Assembly: GCF_019375555.1 (NCBI RefSeq)
Contig: NZ_JAHXDN010000002.1
Span: 372,001-436,000 of the forward strand
DNA: 64,000 bases
Reading direction: 5' to 3'
Origin: Roseobacter insulae
GTDB taxonomy: Bacteria; Pseudomonadota; Alphaproteobacteria; Rhodobacterales; Rhodobacteraceae
Under the pieces are notes generated by a model. That model was not told the origin of the DNA, made no database searches, and was given only the letters and a program-made list of their open reading frames with translations. The stretch's first letter is position 1. Each line of letters begins with the position of its first letter. Below are positions 7,882 to 15,391 of this stretch, in pieces. The position numbers and the translations under genes are program-made.

Positions 7882-8310
7882 ATGACCAAAGGCTTTTTTA
7901 CAACCGTGTTGCTTGTGCTGGCAGGTGCTGTCGGCATGCAGGCGGGCGCGACTGCGGTGAACGGGGTTCTCTACGACTGTGATATGACACAGACCAAGAG
8001 GGGCGGCGGCTATATCTCGCAAAAGATTGCCGTTGTGATCCTGCCGGACGGGACCGCGACGGTAAGTGACGCCGTCATTCTGCACGTCAACTCGGTGCCG
8101 ATCGCGGCAGACAGGGTGCGCAGGACGGATCGCAAAATCGTTGTCCACTGGACGGTGAAAGGTCTGGTGAACGGGCACAACCAGCGCACCAGCTACTTCG
8201 ACTATCAGGCAACCATCAAAACCAACGGAAAGATTTCCGTCCACGCACGGCCGGATGGCTATTCGGACCGCTTTTCAGGCACCGGCACCTGCACAACACG
8301 CACGGAATAA
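7882..8310 (+). CDS. Secreted hypothetical protein, first of a tandem pair
   Basis: The 142-residue protein starts with a typical Sec signal (MTKGFFTTVLLVLAGAVGMQ, cleavage probably near ATA at about residue 24-26), so the mature form of about 118 residues is periplasmic or outer. After it come GVLYDCDMTQ, a conserved pair QRTSYFDY/ATI, and a Cys near the C-terminus in GTGTCTTRTE, which could form a disulfide with the Cys of YDCD. About half of its residues match the next gene (8362), clearly a tandem duplication. The Shine-Dalgarno is weak. No known domain is recognised. The pair lies between soxG and sodB on the same strand. Confidence 0.8.
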   Translation: MTKGFFTTVLLVLAGAVGMQAGATAVNGVLYDCDMTQTKRGGGYISQKIAVVILPDGTATVSDAVILHVNSVPIAADRVRRTDRKIVVHWTVKGLVNGHNQRTSYFDYQATIKTNGKISVHARPDGYSDRFSGTGTCTTRTE

Positions 8311-8361
8311 TCACGAAACGCGCCGACTGACCGGCACCACGTACTCAAACTGGGATACTTT

Positions 8362-8775
8362 ATGCTACGCACCTCCATTCTCGCACTTGCACTGACATTT
8401 TTCGCGCAGGCCGCGCTGGCGCAGGGAGTGCTTTATGACTGCGATATCACCCAGAAACGCAAGGACCTGGACTGGATATCCGACAAGGTCGGTATCGTGG
8501 TCAAGGCGAACGGTCAGGTGACCGTGATCGACGCCGTTATCCTGTATTTCCACCAGAAACCGATGCAGGCGAAGGTTGTGCGCAATACCAAGGACAAGCT
8601 GGACATTCGCTGGACGATCAGGAATGCGAAAGACGATGCCAATCAGCGGGTTCCCTATTTCGACTATTCCGCCACGATCAACAAGAAGAACAACAAGTTC
8701 GCGCTCTATGCCCGGCCGGAGAATTACCCCAATCGGTTCTCGGGCAAAGGAAAATGCACCCCGCGCACACAATAA
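8362..8775 (+). CDS. Secreted hypothetical protein, second of a tandem pair
   Basis: This 137-residue paralogue of the protein at 7882 has a signal peptide (MLRTSILALALTFFAQAALA, likely cleaved after ALA at about residue 20). The shared core is GVLYDCDITQ, V-x-DAVILY/H, W-T-x-K/R, the (N/H)QR-x-(P/S)YFDY segment, and ARPENY-x-NRFSGKGKC at the end; the two Cys (in YDCD and GKC) are kept. The core is rich in Lys and Arg, so the mature protein is basic. It ends just before the sodB promoter. Function unknown; a small beta-rich secreted domain is a guess from the alternating pattern. Confidence 0.82.
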   Translation: MLRTSILALALTFFAQAALAQGVLYDCDITQKRKDLDWISDKVGIVVKANGQVTVIDAVILYFHQKPMQAKVVRNTKDKLDIRWTIRNAKDDANQRVPYFDYSATINKKNNKFALYARPENYPNRFSGKGKCTPRTQ

Positions 8776-8793
8776 TGGCCCCGCAGGAACTTT

Positions 8794-8822
8794 TTGCACC
8801 CGTTAACACTTGAACTTATAAG
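8794..8822 (+). promoter_or_regulatory. Strong sigma-70-like promoter for sodB
   Basis: TTGCAC (8794-8799), a 17-bp spacer and TATAAG (8817-8822) form a near-consensus promoter. Transcription should start near 8829, about 48 bases before the sodB ATG. Confidence 0.65.
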
Positions 8823-8876
8823 CGGGTGAGCTTCATGTCACCTCATACCCATCTCAATCACCAAAGGGGGCCCCAA

Positions 8877-9476
8877 ATGGCTTTTGAACTACCTGATCTT
8901 CCATATGCCCATGATGCACTGGCCGCAAAAGGCATGTCCGCAGAGACGCTGGAGTATCACCACGACCTGCACCACAACGCGTATGTGACGAACGGCAACA
9001 AGGCGATTGAGGGGACCGAGTGGGACGGCAAATCCCTCGAAGAGATCATCAAGGGCACCTATGACGCGTCCGCTGTGGCGCAGAACGGGATCTTCAACAA
9101 CATCAGCCAGCTGTGGAACCACAACCAGTTCTGGGAGATGATGGGGCCGGGCGACAGCGCGATGCCTGGCGAGCTGGAAAAAGCGATCACCGAAAGCTTT
9201 GGCTCGGTCGACCAGTTCAAGGCGGATTTCTCCGCTGCCGGTGCCGGTCAGTTCGGCTCTGGCTGGGCGTGGCTGGTCAAGGATACCGACGGAAGCCTGA
9301 AGGTCACCAAGACCGAAAACGGCGTGAACCCGGTGTGCTTTGGCCAGACAGCGCTTCTGGGCTGCGATGTGTGGGAACATTCCTACTACATCGATTTCCG
9401 CAACAAGCGCCCCGCGTATCTGGAAAACTTCCTGAACAATCTGGTGAACTGGGAGAACGTCGCCTCGCGGCTCTGA
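8877..9476 (+). CDS. sodB: Superoxide dismutase, Fe/Mn family
   Basis: The enzyme converts superoxide to oxygen and peroxide in the cytoplasm. It has 199 residues from ATG 8877 (AAGGGGG upstream); in-frame upstream codons are rejected because the family begins M-x-FELP-x-LPY. The metal ligands are visible as YHHDLHHNAYV (first His), NHNQFWEMM (second His) and the C-terminal DVWEHSYYIDF (Asp and His). The Gln in AAGAGQFGSGWAWL fits an iron-type enzyme, as does WNHNQFWEMM; discrimination by eye is not absolute. It has its own promoter and terminator. The sox enzymes upstream also make peroxide, but no catalase gene is seen. Confidence 0.95.
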   Translation: MAFELPDLPYAHDALAAKGMSAETLEYHHDLHHNAYVTNGNKAIEGTEWDGKSLEEIIKGTYDASAVAQNGIFNNISQLWNHNQFWEMMGPGDSAMPGELEKAITESFGSVDQFKADFSAAGAGQFGSGWAWLVKDTDGSLKVTKTENGVNPVCFGQTALLGCDVWEHSYYIDFRNKRPAYLENFLNNLVNWENVASRL

Positions 9477-9496
9477 CCGTCGCGCGCCTGAATTTC

Positions 9497-9525
9497 AAGG
9501 CCCTGCCCTTTGGCGGGGCCTTTTT
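9497..9525 (+). terminator. Intrinsic terminator of sodB
   Basis: AAGGCCCTGC (9497-9506) pairs with GCGGGGCCTT (9513-9522), ten base pairs with one G-U, followed by a T run. Confidence 0.8.
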
Positions 9526-9578
9526 GCTTGTTGGCCCGCCGATTTCGGACCACAACCGCACCAAGAAGGAGTGCGGCG

Positions 9579-10499
9579 ATGATGAGCGGGGCGGCCAGGG
9601 GGGTGGCGGCGATGGTGGCGGCCTGCACCATCTGGGGCCTCTCACCGATGTACTACAAGATGCTGTCGCATGTGCCTGCCATGGAGGTGCTGTCGCATCG
9701 GATGATCTGGTCGCTGGCGTTTTTCGGCGTGGTTCTGGCCGCGCAGGGGCGTCTGCGCGAGGTGACGCGCTCCATGAACACGTCCCGCAGTTTCGGGCTG
9801 GTCGCCGTGGCATCGCTGATGATCGCGGCAAACTGGGCGCTCTTTATCTGGTCGGTGCAGACCGGGCGCACGACGCAGACATCGCTGGGCTATTACATCT
9901 ATCCGCTGGTTGCCGTGGTGATCGGGCGGCTGGTCTTCGGCGAAAGGCTGGGGGCCGTACAATGGACGGCGGTCTGCCTTGCAACGGTGGCGGTGATGGT
10001 TCTGACGCTGGGGCTGGGCACCGCGCCGTGGATTGCGCTAATTCTGGCGCTGACATTCGGGCTTTACGGGATGATCAAGAAACAACTGGACGTGGGGCCG
10101 GTTGTCTCCGTGACGGCGGAAGTGCTGCTGCTGGTTCCCGTCGCCGGCTTCATTCTGTTGCAAACCTATCACAATACCGGGACCGTCTTTGGTGAAGATA
10201 TGCGCACGATGGCGCTGCTGATCTTTGCCGGGCCGATCACCGCGGTGCCGCTGATCCTGTTCAGTTTCGCGGCGCGCAGGCTGGCGATGACGACGATCGG
10301 ATTGCTGCAGTACATCAACCCGACCCTGCAATTCGCCTGCGCCGTTTTCGTTTTTTCAGAACCCTTCGGGCAGTGGCATCTGGTGGCGTTTGTGCTGATC
10401 TGGACGGCGCTGGCGTTTTACTCGGTATCGGCGCTGCGTCAGGACAGCGCCCGACGCAGGGCGGTCCGCGCGGCAGCGGCATCGGGGACGGTGCTGTAG
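9579..10499 (+). CDS. rarD: RarD-type EamA family membrane transporter
   Basis: RarD-like proteins are drug/metabolite-superfamily permeases with ten TM helices; the substrate is usually unknown. The protein has 306 residues from ATG 9579, which has AAGGAG seven bases upstream. Family motifs are TIWGLSPMYYKML near the N-terminus, the EVLSHRMIWSL segment, WALFIWSVQ and LGYYIYPL, and, in the second EamA half, IGLLQYINPTLQF with FSEPF. The last 61 bp overlap the 3' end of the LOG-family gene on the other strand, so the C-terminal tail (about 20 residues, Ala/Arg-rich) is antisense to a conserved coding region. Confidence 0.9.
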   Translation: MMSGAARGVAAMVAACTIWGLSPMYYKMLSHVPAMEVLSHRMIWSLAFFGVVLAAQGRLREVTRSMNTSRSFGLVAVASLMIAANWALFIWSVQTGRTTQTSLGYYIYPLVAVVIGRLVFGERLGAVQWTAVCLATVAVMVLTLGLGTAPWIALILALTFGLYGMIKKQLDVGPVVSVTAEVLLLVPVAGFILLQTYHNTGTVFGEDMRTMALLIFAGPITAVPLILFSFAARRLAMTTIGLLQYINPTLQFACAVFVFSEPFGQWHLVAFVLIWTALAFYSVSALRQDSARRRAVRAAAASGTVL

Positions 10500-10990
10500 T
10501 AGGAATGCAGAGAATTCTCCGCAAAGCCCTGTTGCGTCACATGTTGCAAGAGCAGGATGAGCGGATCCCAATAGCCATTTGTATTCACGAGGAAAACAGG
10601 CTTTTCATGCAGGCCGAGCTGGCGCCATGTCAGCACTTCAAAGAGCTCATCCAGCGAGCCTGCTCCGCCCGGTAGCACGACGACCGCATCGCAGTTCATG
10701 AACATGACCTTCTTGCGCTCGTGCATCGTTTCGGTGACCACATATGAGGTCAGATCGGTCTTGCCGACCTCCCATGCGACAAGGTGCTGCGGGATCACGC
10801 CGAAGGTCTCGCCGCCCGCGTTTTGCGCTTCTCTGGCGACCGCGCCCATCAGCCCCACGTCACCCGCGCCATAGACAAGCCGCCAGCCCTCCTGCGCCAG
10901 CCCGCGCCCCAGATCCCGGGCGTCCTTGAGGTAGGCAGGGTCAGCACCGGCGCGGGACCCGCAATATACGCAAACGGATTTCGGTCTCAT
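10439..10990 (-). CDS. LOG-family protein (nucleotide phosphoribohydrolase)
   Basis: LOG-family enzymes release free bases from cytokinin or purine nucleoside 5'-monophosphates. The protein has 183 residues, normal for the short TIGR00730-type members. The N-terminus SVCVYCGSRAG and the motif PGGAGSLDE (107-115, with the family's PGG-x-G-[TS]-x-x-E) are diagnostic, and Arg92-Lys93 in MHERK fits the other catalytic motif. The gene converges on rarD and overlaps it by 61 bp. Bacterial members are probably nucleotide-recycling enzymes; no cytokinin role should be assumed here. Confidence 0.9.
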   Translation of the reverse strand: MRPKSVCVYCGSRAGADPAYLKDARDLGRGLAQEGWRLVYGAGDVGLMGAVAREAQNAGGETFGVIPQHLVAWEVGKTDLTSYVVTETMHERKKVMFMNCDAVVVLPGGAGSLDELFEVLTWRQLGLHEKPVFLVNTNGYWDPLILLLQHVTQQGFAENSLHSYYSTVPDAAAARTALRRALS

Positions 10991-11126
10991 GTGGCTATCT
11001 CTTGCTGTTGTTATTAAAGGAAATGTGACGCTCTGGGTTTTGACCGGTGATAGAGCAGTTGTTATGTAGGCTCAACGCCTGTCCGTCTGCTCGAGACCGG
11101 CGTTCAAATAAGAAGAAGAGACGGTT

Positions 11127-12773
11127 ATGCACGAAGATGGCGCTGCCAACAAATCTGGCGGTACGGGGCTGCTGACGGCCGGGATCGTGATCGCGCTGGT
11201 GATCGCGGCGGGCACCTACATGGGGTTGCAAGACAACACGACACCCAGCCAGGAAGAGCTTGCCACTGTCGTTGCGCCCGATGCCTCGGTGCCAGCGCCG
11301 GATCAACAAGCGGCACCGGCGCCCGCCGTGCCGGTACCTGCGGCGCAAACACCGCAGGCCGCAAGCCCCGCTGCGCCGGCCGACGAGACCCCTGGGGCAG
11401 CCGCGGGCGATGACGCCGCGGACACAGCAGACACCAGCGCCGCCAAGACGCCGGAAGACTTGGGCGGGCAGACCGTGGCCGGGATTGTCCCCAGCGTCGA
11501 CGAAGTGCGGCTGGAAGAGGATGGTCTGGCCGTTATCGCCGGGCGGGCTGAACCCGGCTCCCGCGTATCGGTGCTGGTGGATGGGGTCGAAATCGCCACC
11601 GCCATCGCCGACACCCGCGGGGCCTTTGCCGCCGTTGGTGTTGTGGCGCCAAGCGACAAGGCGCAGGTGCTGACCCTGAAGGCTGAAGGTGGCAATGCGG
11701 TTGTCGCCTCGGTTGACGAGATCATCCTTGCCCCCTTGCCGGTACCGACCGCAGATGCCGGTGGTGACACAACCGGGTCCGACCCAGATGACACGCCGCG
11801 TCTTGCAGCGCGAACGGAGGATGCGTCAGGCGCAACCGTCGTGGCGCAAGCGGCGGAGGAACCGGCCGCACAGAGCAATACGCCTGTGGAAGACAGCAAC
11901 AGTGAAGCCGCCGGAGCGCGTGGTGAGGGCAATACGACCGTTGCGCCAGATGACACCCCGGCGGGCGTGGCGGACGCACCGGTGCAACAGGATACCGTGG
12001 TCATTGCGGGCGCGGCTGCACCGGATGTTGAGACGCCGCCGGGTGATGGCGGCGGCGGTCAGGTTGGTGCGACGGCCGAGGTGCCGGATGGTGACGCGCC
12101 TTCCATCCAGAAGACGCCTGATGCAACGGAGGCAGCCGAGCCATTGCAGGGGGCGGATGACACCGACACGGCAGCCCTTGAGGCGTCTGACGCGCCCGGG
12201 GCGACCGCGACACCTGAACCCCGGGTACCGGCGTCCCAGGGGGTTGCTGTCCTGAAATCCACCTCCGAAGGGGTCGAGCTTTTGCAGCCCGCCCAGCAGG
12301 AGGACACGAGCAACATCGCGATCGACACCATCGGGTATTCGGATACCGGTGACGTGCAGCTGGCCGGGCGCGCAGTGGCCGGTACGTCCGAAGTCAGGGT
12401 CTATCTCGACAATCGCATCGTCGCATCGATCCCGGCAGAGCTGGACGGCGGTTGGCGCGGGTCGGTCGAGCAGGTGGAGGCGGGTATCTACACGTTGCGC
12501 GTGGACGAGGTCAATTTCGCCGGAGAAGTGACCAGCCGCCTTGAAACGCCGTTCAAACGCGAAGAGCCTGCCATTCTCGCCGCCGCGACAGACAGCAACG
12601 GTGGGCCGGTCACAGCCGTGACCGTACAGACCGGAGACACCCTCTGGGCTATTGCACGGGACCGCTACGGCGAAGGTCTGCTTTACGTGCGCGTGTTCGA
12701 GGCCAACCGGGGGGCGATCCGCGATCCCGATCTGATCTACCCCGGCCAGATATTCGACCTGCCGGGGGACTGA
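11127..12773 (+). CDS. Membrane-anchored LysM protein with long disordered linker
   Basis: The 548-residue protein has an N-terminal TM (about residues 11-33), a first beta-sandwich-like module (about 123-200), a low-complexity Ala/Pro/Thr/Asp/Glu linker (about 201-385), a second such module (about 395-475, ending VNFAGEVTSRLETPF) and a C-terminal LysM domain (about 495-545: VQTGDTLWAIARDRYG, ending LIYPGQIFDLP). LysM binds peptidoglycan, so the protein probably spans from inner membrane to cell wall. The linker is strongly acidic and very Ala/Thr-rich, with no Cys. The start has an AGAAGAAGAGA element before it. It precedes the Atm1-like exporter, but 141 bp separate them. Confidence 0.85.
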   Translation: MHEDGAANKSGGTGLLTAGIVIALVIAAGTYMGLQDNTTPSQEELATVVAPDASVPAPDQQAAPAPAVPVPAAQTPQAASPAAPADETPGAAAGDDAADTADTSAAKTPEDLGGQTVAGIVPSVDEVRLEEDGLAVIAGRAEPGSRVSVLVDGVEIATAIADTRGAFAAVGVVAPSDKAQVLTLKAEGGNAVVASVDEIILAPLPVPTADAGGDTTGSDPDDTPRLAARTEDASGATVVAQAAEEPAAQSNTPVEDSNSEAAGARGEGNTTVAPDDTPAGVADAPVQQDTVVIAGAAAPDVETPPGDGGGGQVGATAEVPDGDAPSIQKTPDATEAAEPLQGADDTDTAALEASDAPGATATPEPRVPASQGVAVLKSTSEGVELLQPAQQEDTSNIAIDTIGYSDTGDVQLAGRAVAGTSEVRVYLDNRIVASIPAELDGGWRGSVEQVEAGIYTLRVDEVNFAGEVTSRLETPFKREEPAILAAATDSNGGPVTAVTVQTGDTLWAIARDRYGEGLLYVRVFEANRGAIRDPDLIYPGQIFDLPGD

Positions 12774-12914
12774 CGCGCTGTTGTTCCCGCAGTGCCATGC
12801 CGTGCGCGTGACGGTTTTCACCGGGCGGGCGTATTTTCATTTATTGTCCTGTGAGGCTGGCAAACAAGCGGTTGGTGCCTTACGTAGCAGGTCTGAGAAC
12901 AATCAGGACCAGTA

Positions 12915-14756
12915 ATGTCAGCCGAAACCACTGTCGATCCCGATGGCAACGCGGATGCGGGTGCCAAACAAGACGAACTGCGTGACCGCCAGTCGGGGCT
13001 GCGCACCATCCGCAAGGTCGCGCCATATCTGTGGCCGAAAGACCCCGAGTGGGTGAAACGCCGGGTGATCCTGGCCATGGCGATGTTGCTGCTGTCCAAG
13101 CTGATTTCCGTGGCCACGCCCTTCTTTTACAAGGGAGCGGTGGATGCGCTGGCGCAGGAAGGCGTGCCCATGCTGGCCCTGGGTGCCGTGGGTCTGACGG
13201 TTGCCTATGGCGTTGCCCGCCTGATGACAGTGGGGTTCCAGCAACTGCGCGACGCGGTGTTCGCGCGTGTCGGGCAGCGCGCCCTGCGGATGCTGGCGCT
13301 GGAAACCTTCCAGCATATTCACAAGCTCAGCATGCGCTATCACATCACGCGCAAGACGGGCGGCTTGTCCCGCATCATCGAGCGTGGCGTCAAGGGTGTG
13401 GATTTCCTGCTGCGGTTCCTGCTGTTTTCCATTGGTCCGCTGATGCTGGAACTGCTGCTTGTGGGGATCATCCTCGCGGTGGTGTTCGACATCTACTATC
13501 TGCTCGTCGTCGCGGTGACGATCGGGCTGTATGTCTGGTTCACCTTTGCGGTGACGGAGTGGCGCGTAAAGCTGCGGCGCGAGATGAACGACCAGGACAC
13601 CGATGCCAATCAAAAGGCCATCGACAGCCTGCTGAATTTCGAGACCGTCAAGTATTTCGGCGCCGAAGACCGCGAGGCGCGGCGGTATGATGCGGCGATG
13701 GAAGGCTATGAAGCGGCGGCGATCAAGACCAACTACAGCCTTGCGTTTCTGAACTTCGGCCAGTCGCTGCTGATCACCAGCGGGTTGATCGCGGTCATGG
13801 TGATGGCGGCCATCGGGGTGCAGAACGGCACATTGACCGTGGGCGATTTCGTCATGGTCAACGCCTATATGATCCAGATCACCATACCGCTGAACTTTCT
13901 GGGCACGGTCTACCGTGAAATCCGGCAGGCGCTGGTGGATATGGGCGAAATGTTCGACCTTCTGGAACAGCCTGCGGAGGTCACGGATGCCCCGGACGCC
14001 AAGCCACTGGTGGTGGCGGGGGGCCGGATCGAGCTCGACAACGTCCGGTTCGGGTATGATAGCGAGCGGGCGATCCTCAAGGGTGTGTCGATCACCGCGG
14101 AACCCGGCGAAATGGTTGCGATCGTGGGCTCCACCGGGTCCGGAAAGTCGACCATCGGGCGGTTGCTGTTCCGCTTCTATGACGTGGGGGGCGGTGCCCT
14201 GCGCATTGACGGGCAGGATGTCCGCTTTGTGACGCAAGACAGTCTGCACGCGGCCATCGGTGTCGTGCCGCAGGATACGGTGCTGTTCAACGACACGATC
14301 CGGTACAACATCGGCTATGGGCGCGACGGCGCAAGCCAGGCCGAGATCGAGGCGGCAGCGAAGGCAGCGCAGATACATGATTTCATCGCGCAATTGCCCG
14401 ACGGCTACGATACAACCGTCGGGGAGCGCGGCCTGAAGCTTTCAGGCGGTGAAAAACAGCGTGTTGGCATCGCACGGACCCTGCTGAAAGACCCGCCGAT
14501 CCTGTTGCTGGACGAGGCGACCTCAGCGCTCGATTCCGAGACCGAGCAGGAGATCAAGGAGGCGCTGATGCAGGCCGGTCGCGGGCGTACCGTTCTGACA
14601 ATCGCGCACCGGCTGTCGACCATTGCCGAGGCGGACCGGATCGTCGTTCTGGAAGCCGGCCACGTGGTCGAACAGGGCACGCATGATGCGTTGCTGAGCA
14701 AAGACGGGCGCTACGCACAGCTCTGGCATCGCCAGCAATCGGACGACACGATCTAG
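12915..14756 (+). CDS. Atm1/ABCB7-type ABC exporter (permease-ATPase half transporter)
   Basis: Bacterial Atm1 homologues export glutathione-linked compounds and heavy metals. This 613-residue half-transporter has a TM domain (about 45-330), the inter-TM signature RALSMRYH/TGGLSRIIERG type sequence (here HKLSMRYHITRKTGGLSRIIERGVKG region, about 135-160), and a nucleotide-binding domain with Walker A GSTGSGKST (405-413), signature LSGGE (509-513) and Walker B ILLLDEATSALD. The glutathione-contacting stretch with DTDANQKAIDSLLNFETVKYF (about 230-250) is as in Atm1 proteins. It works as a homodimer in the inner membrane. It stands alone between the LysM gene and a convergent DUF302 gene. Confidence 0.9.
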   Translation: MSAETTVDPDGNADAGAKQDELRDRQSGLRTIRKVAPYLWPKDPEWVKRRVILAMAMLLLSKLISVATPFFYKGAVDALAQEGVPMLALGAVGLTVAYGVARLMTVGFQQLRDAVFARVGQRALRMLALETFQHIHKLSMRYHITRKTGGLSRIIERGVKGVDFLLRFLLFSIGPLMLELLLVGIILAVVFDIYYLLVVAVTIGLYVWFTFAVTEWRVKLRREMNDQDTDANQKAIDSLLNFETVKYFGAEDREARRYDAAMEGYEAAAIKTNYSLAFLNFGQSLLITSGLIAVMVMAAIGVQNGTLTVGDFVMVNAYMIQITIPLNFLGTVYREIRQALVDMGEMFDLLEQPAEVTDAPDAKPLVVAGGRIELDNVRFGYDSERAILKGVSITAEPGEMVAIVGSTGSGKSTIGRLLFRFYDVGGGALRIDGQDVRFVTQDSLHAAIGVVPQDTVLFNDTIRYNIGYGRDGASQAEIEAAAKAAQIHDFIAQLPDGYDTTVGERGLKLSGGEKQRVGIARTLLKDPPILLLDEATSALDSETEQEIKEALMQAGRGRTVLTIAHRLSTIAEADRIVVLEAGHVVEQGTHDALLSKDGRYAQLWHRQQSDDTI

Positions 14757-14852
14757 ACAGCGCGCGCCGGGCGCATGGGGTGCGGAGCGGCGGCGCGCAA
14801 AGACTTTCAATTGCGATCCCGCCGTCGGCGACGGGCCATCAAGGCGACGGAT

Positions 14853-15311
14853 TTACTCGGCGGCGGTGGCTTTCGACGTCAGCTTGTTGAGCGCGCCTGC
14901 CATCTGTTGAATATACGGCGCAGTGGTGTCGATCCCGTGGGCGTCGGCCATGGCTGCGGGCGCATGATAGGCAACGATGGTTTCCCCCGCTTCATTCTCG
15001 TAGGCCAGGACACGCAGCGGCAGATCGAGGCCGGTGGATTGCACGGCCTGCATGGCGGGCGTTCCGATCCTGGGGTTGCCGAAAATCAGCAATTGCGTCG
15101 GGCGCAGTTCGGCGTCGATCTTGGCAGCGCCTGCGGCGTGATCGATCCGGGCAAAGACGGTGGCACCGGCGCCGGTCACAGCCTGTTCGAGCCGGTCCAG
15201 CGTCTCGGAGACGGAATGGGGGCTGGTGATCTTGATCATGTCGTCTGCCAGTGCTGATGTCGCGAAAAGGGTCATGCCAAGGGCAAGCCCGGTGGAGAGG
15301 GACCGTATCAT
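14853..15311 (-). CDS. DUF302 family secreted protein
   Basis: The 152-residue protein has a signal peptide (MIRSLSTGLALGMTLFATSALA, cleaved near ALA at about residue 22) and then a DUF302 domain: ITSPHSVSETLDRLEQAV, GATVFARIDHAAGA, LRPTQLLIFGNPRIGTPAMQ and GLDLPLRVLAYENEAG. These follow the family order. Function is unknown; DUF302 proteins are often next to copper or redox genes. It lies downstream of, and 80 bp from, the RND permease on the same strand, so it may be its distal operon member (inferred from position only). Confidence 0.88.
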   Translation of the reverse strand: MIRSLSTGLALGMTLFATSALADDMIKITSPHSVSETLDRLEQAVTGAGATVFARIDHAAGAAKIDAELRPTQLLIFGNPRIGTPAMQAVQSTGLDLPLRVLAYENEAGETIVAYHAPAAMADAHGIDTTAPYIQQMAGALNKLTSKATAAE

Positions 15312-15391
15312 CGTGCGCTCCTGTTGCGGAATATATGCACAACCGTAGCAAATTGCGCCGCGAGGTCAGATCACAACGCTGTGTGCCGCTG

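Noticed and set aside
12918-14393. 491-codon antisense frame in the ABC exporter gene
   Set aside because: The exporter has complete Walker and signature motifs; the antisense protein is His/Arg-rich without motif.
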